DNA from: RGIG5612 sp964579345
GTDB lineage: Bacteria > Bacillota > Clostridia > Lachnospirales > Lachnospiraceae
Direction of reading: 5' to 3'
Assembly (NCBI GenBank): GCA_964579345.1
Contig: CAZOHB010000143.1
Location: 1-6,761, forward strand
Length of the DNA: 6,761 bases
Shown here: piece after piece, positions 1 to 5,460 of the stretch
Numbering within the stretch: the first letter of the stretch is position 1
Layout of the letters: each line of letters starts with the position of its first letter
Program-made: the position numbers and the translations under genes
Notes under the pieces: generated by a model
What the model was told of the DNA's origin: nothing
Databases searched by the model: none
Seen by the model: the letters and a program-made list of their open reading frames with translations, nothing else

Positions 1-1
1 G

Positions 2-46
2 GTGTTGGCCGATATGATTGCAAGGGAGGCGGTTGGAGATGAGTAA
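2..46 (+). CDS. Possible C-terminal end of an unidentified plus-strand gene (partial)
   Basis: An open frame enters from the left edge and ends at TAA 44-46, reading VLADMIAREAVGDE. The composition is protein-like (amphipathic, charged, Ala/Glu rich), but 14 residues are too few to name a family. If real, the gene would converge on the recombinase gene with only 5 bp between the two stop codons, leaving no room for a separate terminator. The other two plus frames are also open or nearly so over this short stretch, so the frame choice is an inference. Confidence 0.3.
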   Translation: MLADMIAREAVGDE

Positions 47-51
47 CAACA

Positions 52-1203
52 TTAGGATTGCGTGTTTTCCTCTGAAAAATCCTTTATTTCTTCATTATTT
101 TCAGACACTGTGTCAGCACTTATTTCGGGAATTGAATGCAGATTCTCGTTTCCACTTTCCCTGAGAGTGACCTTATTTCGCGCTCTGCGGCGTCTTTCAT
201 CTTCGATGGCCGCGTAATGCTTTTTCGTCGTATTGACGTCAGAATGGCCTAATACGTCTGCTACAAGGTAAATATCGCCTGTTTCTCGGTATAACTGCGT
301 ACCGTACGTACTGCGGAGCTTATGCGGCGTGATCTTTTTCAGTGTTGTGACCTGTCTCGAGTATTTTTTGACCAGATCTTCGACCGCATGCACGGAGATC
401 CGCTTGCGCTGGATCGATAAAAACAACGCGTCTTCATGTCCCGGAAGCGGCACAATCGCGCTCCTCTGCCGCAGATAATTTAACAGGGCCTCCTCTACCT
501 CGTCTCCGAAGTATACGACGACCTGGTTTCCTCCCTTGCGGGTAATGCGAAGACCGTGGTTTTTAAAGTCGACATCATTCAGATCCAGACCGATACATTC
601 GGAAACACGAAGACCGGTTCCGAGAAGCAGCGTCAGGATCGCAAGGTCTCTGACCTTTGTTTTTTCATGATACGCCGCCTGCTTTTTGGTCATATTTGAG
701 CCCATTTCGACGATATCCAGCAGGTTGGAAACTTCATCCGCCTCCAGCCGGATAATGTCTTTATCATGAAGTTTCGGCATTTTAACGATCGACGCCGGAT
801 TATTCTTGATCATTTCCATCTGGTAGAAGAATTTGTAAAAGGACCGGAGGCTTGCAAGCTTGCGGTTCAGGCCGCGCTCACCATTCGCCCGTTCCTCATC
901 TTCCGGGTTATTGTAGACCTTCAGATAGTCCAGGTAATCCTGAATGATCGTTGGGGTGACTTTGTCGAGAATGGAGATCGGATATTCCGTGATCTCTTTT
1001 CCTTTTCCAAGTCCTGTTTCGGTTTTAATATAATTGAAAAACACGCCGAGATCATACGCGTACGCCATACGCGTTCTGGCGGAAGTGGTCGGTTCGATCC
1101 CCCGGAAAAAATTAATCGAAAAACCGGGAAGCTCCTTGAGTTTCTCCCGAAGCTTCAGATTCGTATCAATCTTAAATTGTTCGTGATAAGATCTGTTTGC
1201 CAT
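52..1203 (-). CDS. Xer-like tyrosine recombinase (phage integrase family)
   Basis: This is a 383-residue site-specific recombinase that would cut and rejoin DNA through a phosphotyrosine intermediate. The N-terminal SAM-like core-binding domain covers about residues 25-135 (for example RTRMAYAYDLGVFF and NRKLASLRSFYKFF). The catalytic domain covers about 150-340 and all expected residues are present: Arg199 in GTGLRVSE, Lys223 in RKGG, His294 and Arg297 in PHKLR, His320 in LGH and the nucleophile Tyr330 in KKHY. Length and layout resemble XerC/XerD/XerS-type chromosomal enzymes rather than long phage integrases, and no attachment site, excisionase or phage gene is nearby, so a role in chromosome dimer resolution is plausible but unproven. 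The start ATG has a weak ribosome site (CGGATT) and lies 12 nt after the thioesterase stop, which suggests translational coupling. About 50 residues follow the catalytic tyrosine, and the last 35 are Glu/Asn/Ser rich, longer than the short tail of typical Xer proteins. Confidence 0.9.
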   Translation of the reverse strand: MANRSYHEQFKIDTNLKLREKLKELPGFSINFFRGIEPTTSARTRMAYAYDLGVFFNYIKTETGLGKGKEITEYPISILDKVTPTIIQDYLDYLKVYNNPEDEERANGERGLNRKLASLRSFYKFFYQMEMIKNNPASIVKMPKLHDKDIIRLEADEVSNLLDIVEMGSNMTKKQAAYHEKTKVRDLAILTLLLGTGLRVSECIGLDLNDVDFKNHGLRITRKGGNQVVVYFGDEVEEALLNYLRQRSAIVPLPGHEDALFLSIQRKRISVHAVEDLVKKYSRQVTTLKKITPHKLRSTYGTQLYRETGDIYLVADVLGHSDVNTTKKHYAAIEDERRRRARNKVTLRESGNENLHSIPEISADTVSENNEEIKDFSEENTQS

Positions 1204-1215
1204 TCTAAATCCGAT

Positions 1216-1684
1216 TTATGCCTGCTCTTCCTTCTTATATTTCAGCATGGATTCGCAAAATTCCGGACACGCCTTGTCGGCACGGATCGGTTTGCCTTTT
1301 AAGTCAATAAAGCAATGGGAAGAAGATCCGACGCAGACGACGGTACCGTCTTCTTTGCTCATTTCATATTCAAAGATCATGCGGACGCCGTCAAAACTTG
1401 CAACACACGTCCGGATCGCGATCTTGTCCGAAAATGTCGTCGGACGGATATACTTGCATTCTACTTTAATGACAGGAGAAGCAAATCCCTGTTTTTCCAG
1501 TTTTGCGAACGGCCAGCCGGCCTGCTCGAGAAAATAGACACGCGCCTCCTCCATCCAGCGGATGTATCCGCCACAGGGGTAACCGGAGCCCAGTCGTCGA
1601 TCTGGCNNNNNNNNNNTTGGAATGGTGCGTGATTCCCATTTTATCAGTCTCATAATACTGCACGAGATGAATATAAGGTTCCAT
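1216..1684 (-). CDS. Acyl-CoA thioesterase, hotdog fold (YbgC/4HBT-like), interrupted by an assembly gap
   Basis: The predicted enzyme hydrolyses acyl-CoA thioesters in the cytoplasm; its substrate cannot be read from the sequence. The N-terminal part, from ATG 1684, carries the family signature YYETDKMGITHHS with the expected catalytic Asp14. The rest, from YIRWMEEARVYFLEQ (codons from 1566 down) to TAA 1216-1218, is in another frame. Between them lie 40 GC-rich bases (1567-1606) and 10 Ns (1607-1616). In this family HHSNY is continuous, and joining the flanks while keeping one N as the third base of the Asn codon gives a complete protein of 139 residues, the normal length. As printed, the frame shifts and would stop near 1466, giving about 72 residues. 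The start is chosen by AGGAAGAGGG just upstream; an in-frame TTG at 1705 is less likely because it lies before that site. A promoter lies about 30 nt upstream, and the recombinase gene follows after 12 nt. An assembly fault or a real insertion could explain the break. Confidence 0.85.
1607..1616. other. Assembly gap (10 N)
   Basis: Ten undetermined bases fall inside the thioesterase gene, exactly where a conserved Asn codon should be completed. The count of 10 is probably a placeholder, so the real length of missing or surplus DNA is unknown. Confidence 0.98.
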
Positions 1685-1716
1685 ACTGCCCTCTTCCTGA
1701 ATCAAAATTTGAAATG

Positions 1717-1745
1717 ATTATAGCACGATTGTTTTTATCTATCCA
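1717..1745 (-). promoter_or_regulatory. Promoter for thioesterase-recombinase pair (sigma-A type, extended -10)
   Basis: On the minus strand a perfect TATAAT (1722-1717) is preceded by TGC, giving the extended -10 form TGCTATAAT. A TGGATA hexamer (1745-1740, four of six matches to TTGACA) lies 17 bp upstream, overlapping the end of the VanZ gene. The expected start of transcription is near 1710, leaving a leader of about 25 nt with a good ribosome site before ATG 1684. It would drive the thioesterase and, 12 nt after it, the recombinase. Confidence 0.65.
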
Positions 1746-2352
1746 GTTTCTGGGACCGCCGGATCAGATAGCCCAGATAAAAACCAATCACGCCGCCTAA
1801 GGTGTTGCTGATAATGTCATCGATCTCTGCAACGCCGACGCCGGTAAAATACTGGATCACTTCGATCACGATCGATAACGCAAACGGAAGCAGCATCAGC
1901 CAGCGCTTATTTGGCCTGATCGAAGGCTTTCCTGAAATCGAATACAGGATCGCTCCCAGCGGAATAAACAGCCAGATATTCTGCATGATCTCAAGCCGGT
2001 AATACCAGTTGCTGAAAAACTGCCGGTACGACCAGAAAATCTCAAAGACACCGCGCGATCCGCTCGGCGAGCGGAACAAAAGCGTCATATATATGATAAA
2101 CGCCGCGTAAACAAACAGGAAGATCCATCGCAGGGTCCTTGGCAGGAACTGGACAAGAATGGAAAACAAAAAGCCGATGATGATCATAAGGAACGGATGG
2201 CTCAGCAAAAAGGAGCTGAGAGGCGTATTCATGCCTTCAGCAACCAGGTCGCTGATCGTCTCCCTTGAGATCGATCCCGGTAAAAAACATATAATCGAGA
2301 TTACCAGAAAGATGGCAATCAGAATTCCAACCGTCAGTTTTTTCGTGTTAAT
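1735..2352 (-). CDS. VanZ-family membrane protein, probable ATT start
   Basis: This is an integral membrane protein of the VanZ-like family. The namesake VanZ gives low-level teicoplanin resistance, but most chromosomal relatives have no assigned role. The conserved core is visible (numbered from the ATT start): NIWLFIPLG from residue 125, Glu164 and Gln167 in IEVIQ, then AEIDDIISNTLGG with Asp178, Asp179 and Asn183. About five to six hydrophobic helices can be seen. The first in-frame ATG is at 2232 and has only a badly spaced GAAGG one base upstream. The frame stays open a further 40 codons to an in-frame TGA at 2358-2356. That extension begins INTKKL, runs into a strong hydrophobic helix (VGILIAIFLVISIICFLP), and its ATT codon at 2352 has GAGGG at an 8-nt spacing. 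I therefore prefer an ATT start, giving 205 residues; the conservative model is 1735-2232 with 165 residues. The core family call is firm, the start is an inference. Confidence 0.85.
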   Translation of the reverse strand: MNTKKLTVGILIAIFLVISIICFLPGSISRETISDLVAEGMNTPLSSFLLSHPFLMIIIGFLFSILVQFLPRTLRWIFLFVYAAFIIYMTLLFRSPSGSRGVFEIFWSYRQFFSNWYYRLEIMQNIWLFIPLGAILYSISGKPSIRPNKRWLMLLPFALSIVIEVIQYFTGVGVAEIDDIISNTLGGVIGFYLGYLIRRSQKLDR

Positions 2353-2360
2353 CGTTCAAG

Positions 2361-2368
2361 CCCTCACT
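2361..2368 (-). promoter_or_regulatory. Ribosome binding site that favours the ATT start of vanZ
   Basis: The minus strand reads AGTGAGGG, ending 8 nt before the ATT at 2352-2350. No ATG, GTG or TTG in the VanZ frame lies at a usable distance. TTG at 2358 is the next trinucleotide downstream, but it is in another frame and runs into a TAA within two codons. Confidence 0.5.
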
Positions 2369-2378
2369 CGGTCAATAA

Positions 2379-2414
2379 TTAATGGACATATTACAATAAT
2401 AATATGTCCATTAA
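2379..2414. repeat. Perfect 15-bp inverted repeat, 6-nt loop
   Basis: TTAATGGACATATTA at 2379-2393 is repeated in inverted form at 2400-2414, separated by CAATAA. It lies between the reductase stop codon and the VanZ start, 37 nt downstream of the first and 26 nt upstream of the second. The stem is AT-rich and no run of T follows it on either strand, so it is not a textbook intrinsic terminator. It could be an RNA processing or stabilising hairpin between two genes of one transcript, a weak bidirectional terminator, or a dimeric operator. The sequence alone does not decide between these. Confidence 0.8.
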
Positions 2415-2451
2415 GAGAACAGTCTGTTACGTTTGTATTACAAAATTCCAA

Positions 2452-3573
2452 TTATAAACCGAAGGTCTCGCAGACTTTCTGCAGTTCGTCGCGAATATCG
2501 ATATGCTGCGGACATACTTCTTCGCACTGACCGCACTGGATGCATTCGTTTGCGTATTTGCGGTCGTGTCTGGCGACCAGAAAATCCATATCATTTTTCG
2601 CCTTTTCCATATTTCCGTAAAGCGAATACAGATTCTGTGCTGTAAAAGATCCGGAGATACCGATATCCTGCGGACATACTTTTGCACAGTAATTGCAGCT
2701 GGTGCATGGGATGACAGGATAGTTCATAAGGATCTCCTGCGCTTTCGCCAGAACAGCCCTCTGCTCTTCACTGAGGCCGTTAAAATCCTTCATATAGGAC
2801 AGATTGTCTTCCATCTGCTCAATATTGCTCATGCCGGAAAGAACTGCGATCAGGCCGTCGAGATCAGCTGCAAAACGGATCGCCCAGGATGCAGCAGAAG
2901 AATCCGGTTCAGCTGCCTTGAATACGTCAGCAACTTCCTTCGGAGGTGTCGCAAGCAGACCGCCTTTTACCGGCTCCATAATGATCACGGATTTTCCGTA
3001 TTTGCGGGCAACTTCATAGCAGCCTCTGGACTGGATGGAAGGGTTCTCCCAGTCTGCATAGTTGATCTGAAGCTGAACAAACTCGGCTTCCGGATGTGCG
3101 ATCAGGATCTTTTCCAGTTCTTCCGGAGTCGAATGGAAGGAAAATCCCATATGTTTTACAAGGCCTTCTTCTTTTTTCTGTTTCAGCCAGTTCCACATAT
3201 CAAAGTCTTCAAAGACCTGTGTGCGGTTTGCGCCAAGGTTATGCAGCAGATAAAAATCAAAGTATCCTGCCCCGGTCCGCTCTAAAGAAGTCTCAAACTG
3301 AGCAATTGCCTCTTCTTTTGTTTTACAATTGATCCAGGCTGCGTTCTTGGTTGCAAGCTGGAAACTCTCGCGCGGATAACGCTCGACAAGCGCTTCCTTA
3401 ATTGCTTCTTCACTTCCGGTGTATGCCCATGCAGTGTCAAAATAAGTAAAGCCGGCCTCCAGGAATTTGTCTACCATGACCTTTACCTGTTCAACATCGA
3501 TGACATCATCCTTTTTCGGCAGTCTCATAAGACCAAATCCCAGTTTACGGATATCTTCTCCCAAATAACTCAT
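2452..3573 (-). CDS. Aldo/keto reductase with C-terminal 4Fe-4S dicluster domain
   Basis: A 373-residue cytoplasmic oxidoreductase of the COG1453-type group: an aldo/keto reductase barrel (about 1-265) joined to a bacterial ferredoxin-like domain (about 285-360). The barrel tetrad is present: Asp46 and Tyr51 in FDTAWAY, Lys76 in ATKN and His111 in LLHNLG. The two cluster motifs are CTSCNYCAKVCP (Cys290, 293, 296, 300) and CIQCGQCEEVCP (Cys344, 347, 350, 354). This suggests electron exchange between iron-sulphur clusters and a carbonyl or flavin-linked substrate in an anaerobe; the substrate is unknown. The start ATG has a near-perfect AAGGAGGT that overlaps the stop codon of the lipoprotein gene 12 nt upstream, so the two are probably translated together. 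The length is normal for the family and no key residue is missing. Confidence 0.93.
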   Translation of the reverse strand: MSYLGEDIRKLGFGLMRLPKKDDVIDVEQVKVMVDKFLEAGFTYFDTAWAYTGSEEAIKEALVERYPRESFQLATKNAAWINCKTKEEAIAQFETSLERTGAGYFDFYLLHNLGANRTQVFEDFDMWNWLKQKKEEGLVKHMGFSFHSTPEELEKILIAHPEAEFVQLQINYADWENPSIQSRGCYEVARKYGKSVIIMEPVKGGLLATPPKEVADVFKAAEPDSSAASWAIRFAADLDGLIAVLSGMSNIEQMEDNLSYMKDFNGLSEEQRAVLAKAQEILMNYPVIPCTSCNYCAKVCPQDIGISGSFTAQNLYSLYGNMEKAKNDMDFLVARHDRKYANECIQCGQCEEVCPQHIDIRDELQKVCETFGL

Positions 3574-3579
3574 AAGTAA

Positions 3580-3587
3580 ACCTCCTT
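3580..3587 (-). promoter_or_regulatory. Ribosome binding site of the reductase gene, overlapping the upstream stop
   Basis: AAGGAGGT on the minus strand ends 6 nt before ATG 3573. Its first bases are the last bases of the lipoprotein stop codon TAA (3588-3586), which argues for coupled translation of the two genes. Confidence 0.75.
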
Positions 3588-4233
3588 ATTGTTTAGAAAA
3601 CGTGAGATCATAATCGATGTCTGCAATCTTAAGAGTCATGGTAATCGTACCATCCTGATTGATCTTACATGCTTCTTTTACTTCTGCTTCCTGATCTTCT
3701 TTACCGGTGAAATAAATCTGATCTCCTTCCACTTTATAAGTGCCTTCGAGATAAAAATGAACCCCGGTTTCTGTCGGATAGTTTTCCCTGAGCGTTTCTA
3801 AAGAAGCCTGAATCTGGTCATCCAGATAAGCATCGATCGAATCATACCCCATTTCTTTCAAAAAGGAGCTGAGCTCCTCTTCGCTATATCCCCGGTCTGT
3901 AAATGCTTTCTTTATGACCTCCGGGAATTCCGTGCGATAAAACGTTTCAACATCCGCAAGGAACTGCTCGACATTGATTCCGATCGAAAACGATTGATCT
4001 TCCTTCAATTCCATTTCCAGCGTGATATTTAACGGGGTTTCGAACGTGTATTCCTCCGCATCCATCATGCTGCTCATATCGATGACCGCAGTATAGTTTC
4101 CCGGCAGGCTGTCTGATTTTCCCGGCGCCGCTGCTCCGCCTCCGGAAGGGGTCTTTGATCCGCCGCATGCAGCCAATACGAGAAGCATGGAAAGGATCAG
4201 AACAATCGCAAATAAACGTTTCATTTGTTTCAT
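3586..4233 (-). CDS. Putative lipoprotein of unknown function
   Basis: I do not recognise a named family. The 215-residue protein starts MKQMKR, has a hydrophobic signal segment (residues 7-22) and the lipobox LAAC with Cys23 as the expected lipid-modified residue, so it should be anchored on the outer face of the cytoplasmic membrane. A Gly/Ser/Ala/Pro linker follows to about residue 42. The mature part opens with GNYTAVIDM and beta-strand-like alternation, then a Glu-rich helical middle (about 85-150, including KEMGYDSIDAYLDDQI), and ends in short strands with turns such as KVEGDQIYF, NQDGTITM and DIDYDLTF. The overall pattern, beta strands around a helical insert, resembles small binding lipoproteins, but no ligand motif is seen. 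ATG 4233 is chosen over an in-frame TTG at 4239 because AAGGAGGT sits 6 nt before the ATG. The gene is 20 nt after capE and 12 nt before the reductase, so it is very likely part of their operon. Confidence 0.88.
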   Translation of the reverse strand: MKQMKRLFAIVLILSMLLVLAACGGSKTPSGGGAAAPGKSDSLPGNYTAVIDMSSMMDAEEYTFETPLNITLEMELKEDQSFSIGINVEQFLADVETFYRTEFPEVIKKAFTDRGYSEEELSSFLKEMGYDSIDAYLDDQIQASLETLRENYPTETGVHFYLEGTYKVEGDQIYFTGKEDQEAEVKEACKINQDGTITMTLKIADIDYDLTFSKQ

Positions 4234-4239
4234 GATCAA

Positions 4240-4247
4240 ACCTCCTT
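4240..4247 (-). promoter_or_regulatory. Ribosome binding site that sets the lipoprotein start
   Basis: AAGGAGGT on the minus strand lies 6 nt before ATG 4233. The alternative in-frame TTG at 4239-4237 would touch this site and cannot be served by it, so the protein should begin MKQMKR. Confidence 0.75.
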
Positions 4248-4253
4248 AAATAA

Positions 4254-5291
4254 TTAAATCTGCTTCAGGGCATCCTGTACATAATCTGTCGTAAGGATCT
4301 TCTGCACTACCCCATCGACATCCAGACGTTTCGTGTTTGCGGAAGTATAGGCCTCGCCTTCTTCCGGTTCCGCCTGGCCTTCGATAAAGTATTTGTCATA
4401 ATTTAAGTCACGGTTGTCCGCCATCACGCGGAAATAGTGTCCCATATCCACAGAACGCATCCGCTCTTCTCTGGTCATCAGAGTCTCGAACATTTTTTCG
4501 CCATGACGTGTGCCGATGATCCGGGTACCCGTATCTCCAAACAGCTTCTGTACACCTTTTGCAAGATCTCCAATCGTTGACGCATCCGCTTTCTGGATAA
4601 AAAGGTCTCCTGGCTCCGCATGCTCAAACGCAAATTTGACAAGATCGACGGCTTCATCCAGATTCATCAGGAACCGGGTCATCTCAGGATTTGTAATTGT
4701 GATCGGAGCGCCGGCACGGATCTGTTCGATGAACAGAGGAATGACAGAACCTCTCGAACACATGACATTTCCGTAACGCGTGCAGCAGATCACCGTTCCT
4801 CCGCGTTCAGCTGCGACACGGGCGTTAGCTGTAATTACGTGCTCCATCATCGCCTTGCTGATCCCCATCGCGTTGATCGGATACGCCGCTTTGTCGGTAC
4901 TGAGGCAGACGACGCGTTTTACGCCGGAACTGATCGCAGCATGAAGCACATTGTCGGTTCCCTCGACATTTGTTTTCACCGCCTGCATCGGGAAAAATTC
5001 GCAGGAAGGGACCTGTTTCAGGGCAGCTGCATGGAAGATGTAATCGACTCCGGGCATTGCGTCCAGAACCGAACGGTAATCCCGGACATCGCCGACATAA
5101 AACTTGACTTTTTGTGCATGCTCCGGATATTTCGCCTGCAGCTCATGCCGCATATCATCCTGCTTCTTTTCATCACGTGAGAAGATGCGGATCTGTCCGA
5201 TATCGGTCTCTATAAAATGCTTCAGAACCGTGTTCCCAAACGATCCGGTTCCGCCTGTGATCATTAATGTTGCTCCGTCAAATGCGCTCAT
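4254..5291 (-). CDS. capE: UDP-N-acetylglucosamine 4,6-dehydratase (inverting), CapE/WbjB type
   Basis: This 345-residue protein belongs to the extended short-chain dehydrogenase family. It matches what I know of Staphylococcus aureus CapE along nearly the whole length. CapE converts UDP-GlcNAc into a 2-acetamido-2,6-dideoxy-hexos-4-ulose, with inversion at C5, as the first step toward UDP-L-FucNAc for capsule or O-antigen. Visible features are the NAD(P)-binding loop TGGTGSFG (12-19), SRDEKK (38-43), HAAALKQVPSCEFFP (87-101), STDKAAYPINAMGISKAMME (131-150) and TRFLM (205-209). As in CapE, the usual YxxxK is replaced by MxxxK (Met142, Lys146), and the Asp133-Lys134 pair is kept. The start MSAFDG fits family alignments and has AAAGG 9 nt upstream; an upstream in-frame ATG would add 26 odd residues and overlaps the promoter. 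CapF and CapG partners are not in the window. PseB-type dehydratases are related but fit the motifs less well. Confidence 0.9.
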   Translation of the reverse strand: MSAFDGATLMITGGTGSFGNTVLKHFIETDIGQIRIFSRDEKKQDDMRHELQAKYPEHAQKVKFYVGDVRDYRSVLDAMPGVDYIFHAAALKQVPSCEFFPMQAVKTNVEGTDNVLHAAISSGVKRVVCLSTDKAAYPINAMGISKAMMEHVITANARVAAERGGTVICCTRYGNVMCSRGSVIPLFIEQIRAGAPITITNPEMTRFLMNLDEAVDLVKFAFEHAEPGDLFIQKADASTIGDLAKGVQKLFGDTGTRIIGTRHGEKMFETLMTREERMRSVDMGHYFRVMADNRDLNYDKYFIEGQAEPEEGEAYTSANTKRLDVDGVVQKILTTDYVQDALKQI

Positions 5292-5328
5292 GCGAATAAA
5301 CCTTTGCTTTCTGAGTTTAGTTTGGAAT

Positions 5329-5357
5329 ATTATAACACTGAGAACATGAAGTTGCAT
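5329..5357 (-). promoter_or_regulatory. Promoter of the capE-lipoprotein-reductase operon (extended -10)
   Basis: The minus strand has TGTTATAAT, a perfect TATAAT (5334-5329) with the TGn extension. ATGCAA (5357-5352) is 17 bp upstream and matches TTGACA at only three of six positions, as is usual when an extended -10 is present. Transcription would start near 5322, about 30 nt before ATG 5291. On the other strand the same hexamer reads TTGCAT and stands 18 bp before TATAAC (5376-5381), a possible weak divergent promoter for the transporter. Confidence 0.6.
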
Positions 5358-5398
5358 AGCAAAACGCACAAGTTGTATAACAGATGCCGATAAACTGT

Positions 5399-5422
5399 TT
5401 GACAGAAGAATTTGATTATAAT
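5399..5422 (+). promoter_or_regulatory. Promoter elements before the MFS transporter, odd spacing
   Basis: A perfect TTGACA (5399-5404) and a perfect TATAAT (5417-5422) occur in order 39 nt upstream of the transporter ATG, but only 12 bp separate them, too short for normal sigma-A recognition (about 17). TATAAT is well placed to be the real -10, with transcription starting near 5430, but no good -35 lies at 16-18 bp from it. Either this is a -10-driven promoter, or the site needs an activator that remodels the spacer. Confidence 0.4.
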
Positions 5423-5460
5423 ACCTTTAAAAAAGAGATATTTGAAAAGGATTCCGGTTT

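Noticed and set aside
52..1203. Integrase of an integrated mobile element
   Set aside because: No excisionase, attachment-site repeat, tRNA or phage gene is visible, and the neighbours look like ordinary chromosomal genes, so a housekeeping Xer-like role is preferred.
766..1302. Plus-strand open frame of 178 codons
   Set aside because: It is antisense to the recombinase and the end of the thioesterase, with no ribosome site; a shadow of codon bias.
2060..2074. GC-rich perfect palindrome (CCGCTC, GGC loop, GAGCGG)
   Set aside because: It lies within the VanZ coding sequence over the FRSPSGSR region, with no T-run, and is explained by codon choice.
2432..2444. Short palindrome TTTGTATTACAAA just after the reductase stop codon
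   Set aside because: Six-base AT-rich arms in AT-rich DNA are expected by chance and no promoter overlaps it; noted only because a stronger repeat lies 18 bp away.
2503..3285. Long plus-strand open frame (260 codons)
   Set aside because: It lies fully antisense to the reductase, whose catalytic tetrad and cluster cysteines are intact. It lacks a ribosome site and its protein resembles no family.
4620..5180. Plus-strand open frame of 186 codons
   Set aside because: Antisense to the strongly supported CapE gene; its His/Arg/Asp-rich composition is typical of a shadow frame.
5292..5369. Upstream extension of CapE by 26 residues
   Set aside because: The added residues do not match the family N-terminus and would need translation of DNA that contains the best promoter; the start at 5291 has a ribosome site.
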